This document shows, in pieces, positions 1-6,245 of a stretch of DNA of 7,834 nt. Source of the stretch: Nitrospirota bacterium. Its GTDB lineage: Bacteria > Nitrospirota > Nitrospiria > Nitrospirales > UBA8639. A program made the position numbers and the translations under genes. The notes beneath the pieces are model-generated. The model did no database searches. It worked only from the letters and a program-made list of their open reading frames with translations, and had not been told where the DNA came from. The stretch spans positions 1 to 7,834 of the forward strand of contig JAOUNC010000124.1 of assembly GCA_029881175.1 (NCBI GenBank). The letters are read 5' to 3'. The first letter of the stretch is position 1. The number at the start of each line of letters is the position of its first letter.

Positions 1-240
1 GGCCATGTTGCCTCGTATGCCCAAGTGATAGAGCTTGGCCTGGTGAGCGCGCAGACAGGTTTCGATGTCGCGCAAGCTTTCTCGATACGTCAGCTGCGCA
101 AAAGCCATACAGAGAAATTGATCGAGAGGCGAAAACGTCTTGGTGGGATATTTGGAAGGGTAACGCTGCACACAGCGGCGGAATGTGTGTAGGGGTAAAT
201 GCTCCATGAGTTGGGCGAACACCAATTGGCCTGAATACAT
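1..240 (-). CDS. IS4-family transposase, N-terminal part (DUF4372 domain), cut by window edge
   Basis: Reading the minus strand from the ATG at 240 gives 80 uninterrupted codons to the window edge, so only the N-terminus is visible. Residues 4-12 (GQLVFAQLM), 20-26 (FRRCVQR), 40-48 (DQFLCMAFA) and 50-60 (LTYRESLRDIE), followed by CLRAHQAKLYHLGIRGN, match the DUF4372 domain that precedes the DDE nuclease domain in many IS4-family transposases. The full protein would be several hundred residues and catalyse cut-and-paste transposition; the catalytic domain lies outside the window. The frame has a stop at 307-309 and no other ATG, GTG or TTG before 240, which fixes the start. No frameshift is seen. 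A strong hairpin abuts the start codon. Identification rests on recalled family consensus, but the match is extensive. Confidence 0.88.
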   Translation of the reverse strand, partial: MYSGQLVFAQLMEHLPLHTFRRCVQRYPSKYPTKTFSPLDQFLCMAFAQLTYRESLRDIETCLRAHQAKLYHLGIRGNMA

Positions 241-243
241 AAG

Positions 244-276
244 GGGAAACTTCTGGGGAAAACCCCCCAGTTTCCC
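244..276 (-). promoter_or_regulatory. Hairpin in transposase leader, next to the start codon
   Basis: GGGAAA (244-249) pairs with TTTCCC (271-276) and CTGGGG (253-258) pairs with CCCCAG (265-270), giving 12 base pairs with one 3-nt bulge and a 6-nt loop. In the transposase mRNA the structure ends 3 nt before the AUG, so it would cover the ribosome-binding region. Several insertion sequences are known to use leader hairpins to block translation from read-through transcripts; that role here is inferred. Confidence 0.55.
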
Positions 277-351
277 AAAAAAATCACATTCAAGTCGGTG
301 ACACTCCTAAGCATGCTATTTCCTCTTCCAAATCAACTTGTTATATAACCG

Positions 352-383
352 TTTGGGAAAAATTGCCGGACACTACTGATCTG
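352..383. repeat. Probable terminal end of the IS4-family element
   Basis: On the transposase strand the stretch near 380-365 reads CAGTAGTGTCCGGCAA and lies about 130 nt upstream of the transposase start, where an IS terminus is expected. TTTGGGAAA at 352-360 is the exact reverse complement of TTTCCCAAA at 271-279. The second end of the element is outside the window, so neither the terminal inverted repeat nor a target duplication can be confirmed; the boundary is a guess. Confidence 0.3.
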
Positions 384-561
384 AGATCCACAATTCATGA
401 GTTTTTGGCTGAATTTCTGTTCACCATGCAATGATCCCTTCTTGAGAAATCAGGAAAATTAGTGGCATTCACTCAAGCTTTATTTGTTTTCTGAATAGAA
501 GATATTTTTCGAGCCCCGTTTTGTGATGTTTTGAGGTCAGGTATTGAAGAAATACCTTAGG
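384..561. other. AT-rich non-coding gap between IS element and lipB
   Basis: No ORF with recognisable protein character is present on either strand. The stretch is more AT-rich than the genes to its right. The only structure seen is a 7-bp inverted repeat with a 5-nt loop (AGGTATT/AATACCT, 539-557) just after the lipB stop codon. Confidence 0.5.
539..557 (-). terminator. Weak hairpin after lipB, possible terminator
   Basis: AGGTATT-GAAGA-AATACCT forms a perfect 7-bp stem with a 5-nt loop, beginning about 5 nt past the lipB stop. The stem is AT-rich and on the lipB strand it is followed by GACCTC rather than a run of T, so it is at best a weak intrinsic terminator. Confidence 0.25.
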
Positions 562-1248
562 CTATGGTTCCACCTCAGTCCATTCTAATTGGAAGACGTC
601 AGCGAAATAGGCTGCCACTTGTTCGCGCACCTGTGCCACGTTGACTTGCTGATTCAGAAGTTTTTTCATTGAGGTCATGACGCAATGGTCAATGCCGCAG
701 GGGGTTAGCAGTGAAAAGGGTTGAAGATTCACGTTTACGTTGAGGGCAAAACCGTGCATGGTGATGCCTTTTGAAATGCGTACACCGATGGACGCAATTT
801 TTTCTGCATGACCTTCCTCACTGTCGACCCACACTCCTCGAAACGACTCATGTCGGCATCCCACTATTCCCCACTCGGCTAACGTTCGTATCAACACCTC
901 TTCCAGTTTCTGCACGTATATCCTGGGTCCAGGGCAGAAGTTCCGTAATCGGAGAATTGGATAGCCAATGATTTGGCCTGGGCCATGGTAGGTCACTGAG
1001 CCCCCACGATTTGTCTGTTGCAGGGCAATTCCCTTTTCTTGTAGTTCCGCCCAATGTGCCTCCCAATGTTCGGGCTTGGTTGTCCGGCCTAAGGTCAGGA
1101 CTGGTTCATGCTCGGTGAGGATCAGGGTGTCGGGTTGTTGGTTTTCGGATCGTTGAGCGGCCAACGTGTGTTGCAACTCCAAGGCTTGGACAAACGGTAA
1201 GGAGGGGATGGAAAGTAGGCTTCCTGGTTGGGGTGGGTTTTTTGGCAC
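562..1248 (-). CDS. lipB: Octanoyl-[ACP]:protein octanoyltransferase LipB
   Basis: LipB moves the octanoyl group from octanoyl-ACP to the lipoyl domains of 2-oxoacid dehydrogenases and GcvH, the first step of endogenous lipoate synthesis in the cytoplasm; LipA then adds sulfur (lipA is not in this window). The 228-residue length is usual. The signature RGGSVTYHGPGQ spans 81-92, followed by YPI at 97-99. KIASIGVR (150-157) carries the expected active-site lysine, Lys150, and MHGFALNVN (164-172) follows. PCGI (183-186) holds the catalytic cysteine, Cys184. Both catalytic residues are present, so an active enzyme is expected. The start is GTG at 1248, with no clear Shine-Dalgarno sequence; LEHxPVxTLGR-like residues at 46-55 (HEPVLTLGR) sit at the normal distance from it. 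It lies 24 nt after the thioesterase gene and is probably the last gene of the unit. Confidence 0.95.
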   Translation of the reverse strand: MPKNPPQPGSLLSIPSLPFVQALELQHTLAAQRSENQQPDTLILTEHEPVLTLGRTTKPEHWEAHWAELQEKGIALQQTNRGGSVTYHGPGQIIGYPILRLRNFCPGPRIYVQKLEEVLIRTLAEWGIVGCRHESFRGVWVDSEEGHAEKIASIGVRISKGITMHGFALNVNVNLQPFSLLTPCGIDHCVMTSMKKLLNQQVNVAQVREQVAAYFADVFQLEWTEVEP

Positions 1249-1272
1249 AGCAGGCCTAGGGATCAGAGACAG

Positions 1273-1698
1273 TCAATTTGAAGCAGGAGCGTCAGCCGAA
1301 ATGTTCAAGGCTTGCAGAATCGGTGGAGGAATGCGTTTGATTTTTCCTTGGGAATCCACGGCCACGAGCGTGGCCGAACCTTCCACAACGAGGCGTTGGC
1401 TGGTGCGTTCTCGAATCACATGGGAGAACGTGATGGAGATGCGGCGATCGGCAGTAGCCGTTGTCTCCACTTTTAAGGTCTCACCATGCACTGCTGCAGA
1501 CCGATAGGCCAGCTCGGCTTTGGTCACGCGAAATTCTGTTCCTTGTTGAATGAGTTCACTCACCGAGAGGCCATGTGTCTCCAAATACTGTGTCCGTGCC
1601 CGTTCAAAATATTTGAGATAGTTGGCGTAGTAGACCACCCCTCCACAATCGGTGTCTTCATAATAAATCCGGACATCCATAGAATATGATCGCGTCAC
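1273..1698 (-). CDS. Acyl-CoA thioesterase of the YbgC/4-hydroxybenzoyl-CoA thioesterase family
   Basis: This 141-residue protein is a single hotdog-fold domain predicted to hydrolyse acyl-CoA (or acyl-ACP) thioesters in the cytoplasm. The family signature YYEDTDCGGVVYYANYLKYF begins at residue 12; Asp17 is at the position of the catalytic aspartate of Pseudomonas 4-hydroxybenzoyl-CoA thioesterase, followed by GGVVYYANY and the helix FERAR (31-35). The start taken is GTG at 1698, which directly abuts the TGA of the upstream CARF gene (TGAGTG). The N-terminus MTRSYSMDVRI lines up with MARSITMQQRI of 4HBT without gaps, favouring this start over the ATG at 1680. No tol-pal genes are seen, so the E. 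coli-style Tol-Pal link of ybgC cannot be assumed; the substrate is unknown. It is followed after 24 nt by lipB, another enzyme acting on acyl thioesters. Confidence 0.88.
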   Translation of the reverse strand: MTRSYSMDVRIYYEDTDCGGVVYYANYLKYFERARTQYLETHGLSVSELIQQGTEFRVTKAELAYRSAAVHGETLKVETTATADRRISITFSHVIRERTSQRLVVEGSATLVAVDSQGKIKRIPPPILQALNISADAPASN

Positions 1699-2937
1699 TC
1701 ACAACTTTAACGAGGGAAAGACTGGCAGGTCGGAAACGGTGGTCCCGGTCAGTTTCATCGTCAGCTCAAACAATTGATGGAATCGTTCGGCTTTCAGCGA
1801 TTCAAACCCATAACCAAGGATCGCATGATCAGCCGCATCAAACAACGACTTCATTTTTGGCCATTCGCTGGAAAATCGCTGGCCCATGGGATCGCCTAAT
1901 GCGGACAATGTTTGGAATTGTGCCTGAAGGGGTAGTCGATATTTCCCGTCGATGTCGTTGAGATAGCGCTGACGACTAGTCTCCTGCATATCGTTGGGCA
2001 GTTGTTCAATGTTGATATCCCAACTCTTCAATTTGTAGCGCTGAGATAAGTGGGATTGCGCAGAGGCTTCAAGACCCCGTAACAACGCGCGGGTGGCCAT
2101 TTCTAATTCCCGTCCACGGTCGCCGCGTCGTTTGGCCCAGGCCAAAAGATCCAACGCAAGAGAAGGTTTGATCTCCTTGGCGTCTAAAGTGAGAGATTCC
2201 AAAAATCGCACATTTTCTTTGAGGGATTGGATGATACGACTCATTCCTGGCGGCCCGCCCCACACGGCGGCGAGTTCCAAGGCTTTGATGCCGCCTTTGA
2301 GTTTTTCCCATGCGAGGCGATATAGAAATTGCTCCCAATAACCATAGCCCTGTGCAATATCCGCCAAGGCTCGATACAACGGCTTCGACCCTCCACTGAT
2401 GCGGTGCTCCAAAGTTTGAAAGGCTCGCGTGGCAGCTTCATACCAGCCATGGTTGAACATCTCGCAGGCTTCTAGACGAAGTCGCGAGGCTTCTGTATCC
2501 CAAGGATTTTCTGAAATGGCCGGAGAAGAACCCGTTGCGTGGTCTTGAGATGGATTGGCCGGGACGAACCAGACTTTGGTGGAAAACGGAAAGCCCACCA
2601 ATGTCATGGCCGACGCCATGGCCGGGGAGGCGCCTGTGATGTCCAGGGCCAGTTCTCCTGGTGTCACGTTCCATGTCGTCAATAGAGGTCCTAGCTCATG
2701 GGCCAATGCGCTATGGCATTTGGGGAAGCTTTGAGCATCAGGCGTCAGAATCCAGTCCCAGCGTTGAGGTATCTGAGAGAGGGCGGGATGTACGGCAGAT
2801 TCCACAACAGGTTTGCACGACTCTTCCAGAAAAAAACACACCATCTCTGGATTGAGTTGTTGCAGGATGGCAATGGCAGGAGCAGGATCGTTTTGGATTG
2901 CCAGGAGGAGTGCTTTGGTGGGCAAGTTGGCACTCAC
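1699..2937 (-). CDS. Orphan CARF-domain protein, TIGR02710/Cas02710 (CRISPR-associated) family, divergent
   Basis: This 412-residue protein has two parts. Residues 8-125 look like a Rossmann-type CARF domain: a first strand and loop (KALLLAIQNDPAPAI, 8-22), LNPEMVCFFLEES (28-40), and LDITGASPAMASAM (98-111), the counterpart of the usual DxTGGTKxM loop. Residues 150-400 match the helical C-terminal part of the family: ACEMFNHGWYEAATRAF (157-173), DLLAWAKRRGDRGRE (263-277), RALLRGLEASAQ (283-294), KLP-like QLPND (312-316) and HAILGYGFE (371-379). CARF proteins of type III CRISPR systems sense cyclic oligoadenylates and switch on an effector such as a HEPN RNase. Here the conserved loop residues GGTK are replaced by GASP, the TVGGSPEP-type loop by AIQNDPAP, and RNxSILAHG by ADHAILGYG, so ligand binding and RNase activity are doubtful. 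Start is GTG at 2937 without a Shine-Dalgarno sequence; an in-frame stop at 2986-2988 limits extension. It heads a unit with the thioesterase and lipB. Family assignment is from recalled consensus. Confidence 0.72.
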   Translation of the reverse strand: MSANLPTKALLLAIQNDPAPAIAILQQLNPEMVCFFLEESCKPVVESAVHPALSQIPQRWDWILTPDAQSFPKCHSALAHELGPLLTTWNVTPGELALDITGASPAMASAMTLVGFPFSTKVWFVPANPSQDHATGSSPAISENPWDTEASRLRLEACEMFNHGWYEAATRAFQTLEHRISGGSKPLYRALADIAQGYGYWEQFLYRLAWEKLKGGIKALELAAVWGGPPGMSRIIQSLKENVRFLESLTLDAKEIKPSLALDLLAWAKRRGDRGRELEMATRALLRGLEASAQSHLSQRYKLKSWDINIEQLPNDMQETSRQRYLNDIDGKYRLPLQAQFQTLSALGDPMGQRFSSEWPKMKSLFDAADHAILGYGFESLKAERFHQLFELTMKLTGTTVSDLPVFPSLKL

Positions 2938-2947
2938 AATAGAAGGG

Positions 2948-2977
2948 ACTATATCATTCAGTCGAAGAACCCGGCAA
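2948..2977 (-). promoter_or_regulatory. Candidate sigma-70 promoter of the CARF-thioesterase-lipB unit
   Basis: On the minus strand TTGCCG (2977-2972, 4 of 6 to TTGACA) and TATAGT (2953-2948, 5 of 6 to TATAAT) are spaced by 18 nt. The -10 element ends 10 nt before the GTG at 2937, which would put transcription start only a few nt from the start codon and imply a leaderless or almost leaderless mRNA. This agrees with the absence of a Shine-Dalgarno sequence but is untested. Confidence 0.38.
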
Positions 2978-3070
2978 GAAAACCCTCAAGATTGGATGAG
3001 GGCAGCACGCAGAATGTTCCATTACGAAGGTATGTGAAATTTCTCGCGCATCCTGATAGAATCCACGGCC

Positions 3071-3652
3071 ATGGATATGGAAGCGGTCATTGAAGCCTTC
3101 GAAATGAGTGCGGATGTAAAAAATGCGTTCATCCGTACGCATGCCGAGCGTGTGGTTGAAGTGGGGCAATTGCTGATCCGGGCTTTCCGTGATGGCAAAA
3201 AAGTCATGCTCTTTGGGAATGGGGGGAGTGCTACGGATGCCTCGCACATTGCTGCGGAGTTTGTCGGCCGTTACCGCCGTGATCGAGATCCCCTGCCCGC
3301 CCTGGCGCTGGGTACAGATATGGCCGCCGTGACGTGCATTGCCAATGATTACGATTTTGCTGATATTTTCTCTCGACAAATTCTTGCACATGGCCGCAAG
3401 GGCGATGTGGCCATTGCCATCAGCACGAGCGGGAATTCCTTAAACGTAATCCGGGCGGTGGAAGCCGCCCATGATCGAGGCGTGGTGACTGTGGCCTGGA
3501 CCGGGGCTACTGGGGGCAAGCTGGCAGATCTCGTCGATTATTGTTTTTGTGTGCCGTCCTCAGTCACGGCACGTATCCAAGAATGTCACATTACGCTTGG
3601 GCATGTGTTGTGCGAATTAATTGAAGAGCGACTTTTTGGCGATCAAGACTAA
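3071..3652 (+). CDS. gmhA: SIS-domain sugar-phosphate isomerase, GmhA (phosphoheptose isomerase) family
   Basis: Members convert sedoheptulose 7-phosphate to heptose 7-phosphate, the first step to ADP- or GDP-heptose for lipopolysaccharide core or S-layer glycans, in the cytoplasm. The 193-residue length is typical. The phosphate-binding loops are FGNGGSATDASH (48-59) and ISTSGNS (117-123). His59, Glu63, Gln170 and His178 have the spacing (4 and 8) of the zinc ligands/active-site residues of characterised GmhA enzymes, so catalysis is expected. DiaA, a DnaA-binding SIS protein, is a related alternative, but the full metal set favours GmhA. The start is ATG at 3071; ATG codons at 3077 and 3104 are possible too and no start has a clear ribosome-binding site. 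The next gene starts inside its 3' end, so the two are probably translated together. No other heptose genes (hldE, waaF) are in the window, so substrate specificity is inferred. Confidence 0.85.
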   Translation: MDMEAVIEAFEMSADVKNAFIRTHAERVVEVGQLLIRAFRDGKKVMLFGNGGSATDASHIAAEFVGRYRRDRDPLPALALGTDMAAVTCIANDYDFADIFSRQILAHGRKGDVAIAISTSGNSLNVIRAVEAAHDRGVVTVAWTGATGGKLADLVDYCFCVPSSVTARIQECHITLGHVLCELIEERLFGDQD

Positions 3653-4616
3653 CATCTCATCTTCTCCGATCGGGCCCAAGTTGAATCTTGCCCGGCTCCG
3701 GACGTATCCCCTTCGTACGCGACATTCCAAAGTCAACATGGCAGATGGGGCCTCGCCTTGGCGTCGTGGTGGCTCGTTTCAAAAATTTCTGGACACCCTC
3801 CCGGATATTCTGGCTGGTCAGACGTTTCGGGCTGTCGTGAGGGCGATTGTCGAAGCCCGGAAAAGGGGGAAGCCGGTCATTGTCGGGATGGGAGCACATG
3901 CGACAAAAGTCGGGCTGAATCCCATTCTCGTCGATCTGATGCAGAAAGACGTGATTACGGCGGTGGCCATGAACGGCGCGGTCGTGATTCATGATTTTGA
4001 ATTAGCCTATCAAGGCCATACCTCAGAGGAAGTTGACGCCGAAATTGATTCTGGACGGTTTGGAATGTCAGAGGACACGGGCCGTCTGCTCAATGAGGCG
4101 ATTGTGAAAGGATGGCAAAAGGGTTTGGGAATTGGCGAAGCCGTCGGGCGGTCTATCGCCTCACATCCCAAACAATTTCCTCATCGCCGGTCAAGTCTGC
4201 TTGCGACGGGTGTGCAATTAGGCATTCCGGTCACGGTGCATGTGGCAATCGGGACAGACATTATTCATATGCATCCTACCGCTGATGGAGAAGCGATCGG
4301 TGGCGGGTCATTGTTAGATTTTCGCAAGCTGGCGGCGGTGGTGTCGAAGATGGAAGGCGGCGTGTATATTAATCTGGGTTCGGCGGTCTTTCTCCCCGAA
4401 GTCTTTTTAAAAACGGTCACCTTAGGACGAAATCTTGGGCATGCACTCACACGCATCACGACGGTGAACATGGATTTTCTTCAGCATTATCGCCCCTTGA
4501 CGAATGTCGTCAAACGGCCGACCCAGAAAGGTGGGAAAGGCTATAGCTTGATTGGGCACCATGAATTGATGGTTCCCTTGTTGGCTGCGGCAGTACTAGA
4601 AGGGCTGCGACGCTGA
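3621..4616 (+). CDS. Conserved protein of unknown function with deoxyhypusine-synthase-like features
   Basis: The protein (331 residues from the TTG at 3621) has motifs of an enzyme: GMGAHATKVGLNPILVDLM starting at residue 89, AMNGAVVIHDFELA (115-128), GRFGMSEDTG (145-154), VHVAIGTDIIHMHP (207-220), GGVYINLGSAVFLPEVF (248-264) and GHHELMVPLLAAAV near the end. The pattern resembles the NAD-binding Rossmann fold of deoxyhypusine synthase-like proteins, but I cannot identify the catalytic lysine with confidence, and bacteria generally lack the eIF5A substrate, so no reaction is assigned. Conserved-looking sequence begins at about residue 24 (ARLRTYPL), so the real start may be the TTG at 3681, which would follow the gmhA stop by 28 nt; from 3621 it overlaps gmhA by 32 nt. 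The pairing with gmhA suggests a role in sugar-phosphate or surface-glycan metabolism, which is inference. The annotated end is a TGA at 4614-4616. Confidence 0.75.
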   Translation: MKSDFLAIKTNISSSPIGPKLNLARLRTYPLRTRHSKVNMADGASPWRRGGSFQKFLDTLPDILAGQTFRAVVRAIVEARKRGKPVIVGMGAHATKVGLNPILVDLMQKDVITAVAMNGAVVIHDFELAYQGHTSEEVDAEIDSGRFGMSEDTGRLLNEAIVKGWQKGLGIGEAVGRSIASHPKQFPHRRSSLLATGVQLGIPVTVHVAIGTDIIHMHPTADGEAIGGGSLLDFRKLAAVVSKMEGGVYINLGSAVFLPEVFLKTVTLGRNLGHALTRITTVNMDFLQHYRPLTNVVKRPTQKGGKGYSLIGHHELMVPLLAAAVLEGLRR

Positions 4617-4674
4617 ATCAGGAACCAGCGTGGGTGGGAGAGCCCTACGGTTGATTTCGTTTTGCGCCAGGTCG

Positions 4675-4725
4675 TGTTTCCATGAAACATGTAAGGGCCC
4701 TTTTGGCTGAAATCCGGTGCGGATT
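4675..4725. promoter_or_regulatory. Three palindromes upstream of the NtrC-type regulator gene
   Basis: TGTTTC-CAT-GAAACA (4675-4689), AAGGGCCCTT (4693-4702) and AATCCG-GTG-CGGATT (4711-4725) lie within 51 nt of the 123-nt gap before the regulator gene. The first and last each have perfect 6-bp arms around 3-nt centres, as dimeric repressor or activator sites often do. The middle one is followed by two further T bases. No sigma-54 -24/-12 pair with correct spacing was found. They could be operators, or hairpins ending the upstream transcript; the role is unproven. Confidence 0.3.
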
Positions 4726-4742
4726 AAACCATTAGGAATGTG

Positions 4743-6146
4743 ATGAAAAAGAAAATTCTGATTGTCGACGACCATCCCGACATTGTGCTCATGCTCACCG
4801 ACCGTCTTGAGTCCTTGGGGTATGAAACGATATCAGCAGGAAACGGGAAAGAAGCCCTTGAAAAACTTGACCAGTCTTATCCTCATCTGATGTTGCTGGA
4901 CTTAGAAATGCCAGAAATGACGGGGATGGAAGTGCTCCATGAGTTGGAAGCCATTAGCGCAAAAAAAAGGGAGACTGGTGAAACTCAAAGCTTTGGCGGA
5001 GGGGAAGCCCTTTACCTTCCGGTTGTCGTCATGACGGCGCATGGCACCATTTCCAAAGCGGTCGAGGCCATGAAAGCCGGGGCCTACGATTTCCTTACCA
5101 AACCGATTGAGCTGGACCACTTAACGCTGGTGCTAAAAAAAGTCTTGGCCCGGGAAGCCTTGGGACGGCAGGTGGCATCATTACGGACCGAAGTGGAAAG
5201 TCGGTATAACCAAATTGTCGGAGAGAGTCCCCAAGTCAGCTCAACGATCGAGTTGGCCAAACGGGCTGCGGACTCCGATGCCACGGTGTTGCTTTTGGGC
5301 GAGAGCGGGACGGGAAAAGAACTGTTTGCCCGATCCATCCATCGGTGGAGTGTTCGGAGGGAGATGCCATTTAGTGTCATCAATTGTGTAGCCCTCAACG
5401 AAAGTCTCTTAGAGAACGAATTGTTCGGTCATGAAAAAGGCGCGTTTACGGGGGCCGATTCCTTACAGAAAGGCAAAATTGAAGCGGCTGATGGTGGGAC
5501 CGTCTTTCTTGATGAAATCGGGGATATGCCCATAGGCCTGCAAGCCAAATTGCTGCGGGTGCTTCAAGATCATGAATTCCCCCGTGTCGGGGGCACCCGT
5601 TTGATTCGGGTCAATATCCGTGTTATTGCCGCGACGAATAAGGACTTAAAGCAAGCAGTCAAAGCTGGCACCTTTCGCGAAGATCTCTATTTCCGTTTGA
5701 ATGTGGTGAATCTCTCGTTGCCGCCATTACGAGATCGTCCAGAAGATATCATTCCGTTGGCCGACTATTTTCTTGTCCGTCATGTACGGGAAATGAATCG
5801 GCGCAATCGGAAATTTTCCAAATCGGCGATAGAGACGATGCGTTGCTATCTTTGGCCTGGAAATATTCGTGAACTTGATAATGCCATTGCCCGTGCGGTG
5901 GTCCTCGGGATAGAAGAAGAAATTTCCCCTGACCTCCTAGGGCTAGGAGGCAGTAAAGATGAGTTAGAGGAATTGGACAATTTACCCTATCATGAAGCGC
6001 TCGATCGTTTTGGCACCCATATTTTGGAGCAAGCCATGCGCCGAAGCAATTGGAGCCAAACCAAAGCTGCGGAATTGCTGAGTTTGCAGCGAACCTATCT
6101 CTCCCGCCTCATCAAGCAAAAAAATATCCAGCAAGGTATAGACTGA
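4743..6146 (+). CDS. Sigma-54-dependent response regulator, NtrC family (REC-AAA+-Fis HTH)
   Basis: This cytoplasmic transcription activator would use ATP to open promoters bound by RNA polymerase-sigma-54 after phosphorylation of its receiver. Positions are numbered from GTG 4740 (468 residues). REC (4-135): acidic Asp10/Asp11, phosphoacceptor Asp54 in LLDLEMP, Thr99 and Lys121 (TKP). AAA+ (160-395): Walker A GESGTGKE (187-194), the sigma-54 contact loop GAFTGA (234-239), Walker B VFLDEIGD (255-262), arginine-rich FREDLYFRL (312-320) and WPGNIREL (372-379). The Fis-type helix-turn-helix is at about 428-462 ([20 protein letters not shown]). All key residues are intact. Between REC strands 3 and 4 there is an unusual insertion at about 73-92. 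ATG 4743 is chosen over GTG 4740 because AGGA at 4734-4737 is 5 nt before it. The cognate kinase is unknown; the partial histidine kinase at the right edge is a candidate. Targets cannot be read from the window. Confidence 0.93.
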   Translation: MKKKILIVDDHPDIVLMLTDRLESLGYETISAGNGKEALEKLDQSYPHLMLLDLEMPEMTGMEVLHELEAISAKKRETGETQSFGGGEALYLPVVVMTAHGTISKAVEAMKAGAYDFLTKPIELDHLTLVLKKVLAREALGRQVASLRTEVESRYNQIVGESPQVSSTIELAKRAADSDATVLLLGESGTGKELFARSIHRWSVRREMPFSVINCVALNESLLENELFGHEKGAFTGADSLQKGKIEAADGGTVFLDEIGDMPIGLQAKLLRVLQDHEFPRVGGTRLIRVNIRVIAATNKDLKQAVKAGTFREDLYFRLNVVNLSLPPLRDRPEDIIPLADYFLVRHVREMNRRNRKFSKSAIETMRCYLWPGNIRELDNAIARAVVLGIEEEISPDLLGLGGSKDELEELDNLPYHEALDRFGTHILEQAMRRSNWSQTKAAELLSLQRTYLSRLIKQKNIQQGID

Positions 6147-6245
6147 TCCTACCCTGAGGTTGAGGAAGGAGGGGGCAGTTCTCCCTGCTAATCAACAGCT
6201 CGATCCAAGTCGAGATCGGTTTGTGGTGTCAGGCATTCAAACGGC

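Noticed and set aside
90..314. 74-codon minus-strand ORF
   Set aside because: It is an alternative frame over the transposase; the frame from 240 carries the DUF4372 motifs, while this one has none.
2954..3391. 145-codon minus-strand ORF opposite gmhA
   Set aside because: It is antisense to clear SIS-domain motifs on the plus strand, and its own translation shows no family features.
3657..3992. 111-codon minus-strand ORF opposite the DHS-like gene
   Set aside because: Shadow of the plus-strand coding frame, with low-complexity Arg/His/Pro composition and no motif.
4702..4722. Possible sigma-54 promoter (TGGC...TGC) before the regulator gene
   Set aside because: The GG and GC elements are 12 nt apart instead of 10, so it does not fit a -24/-12 promoter.
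6199..6214. CTCGA-TCCAAG-TCGAG stem between the convergent regulator genes, as a bidirectional terminator
   Set aside because: Only 5 bp, with no T-run on either side; too weak to call.
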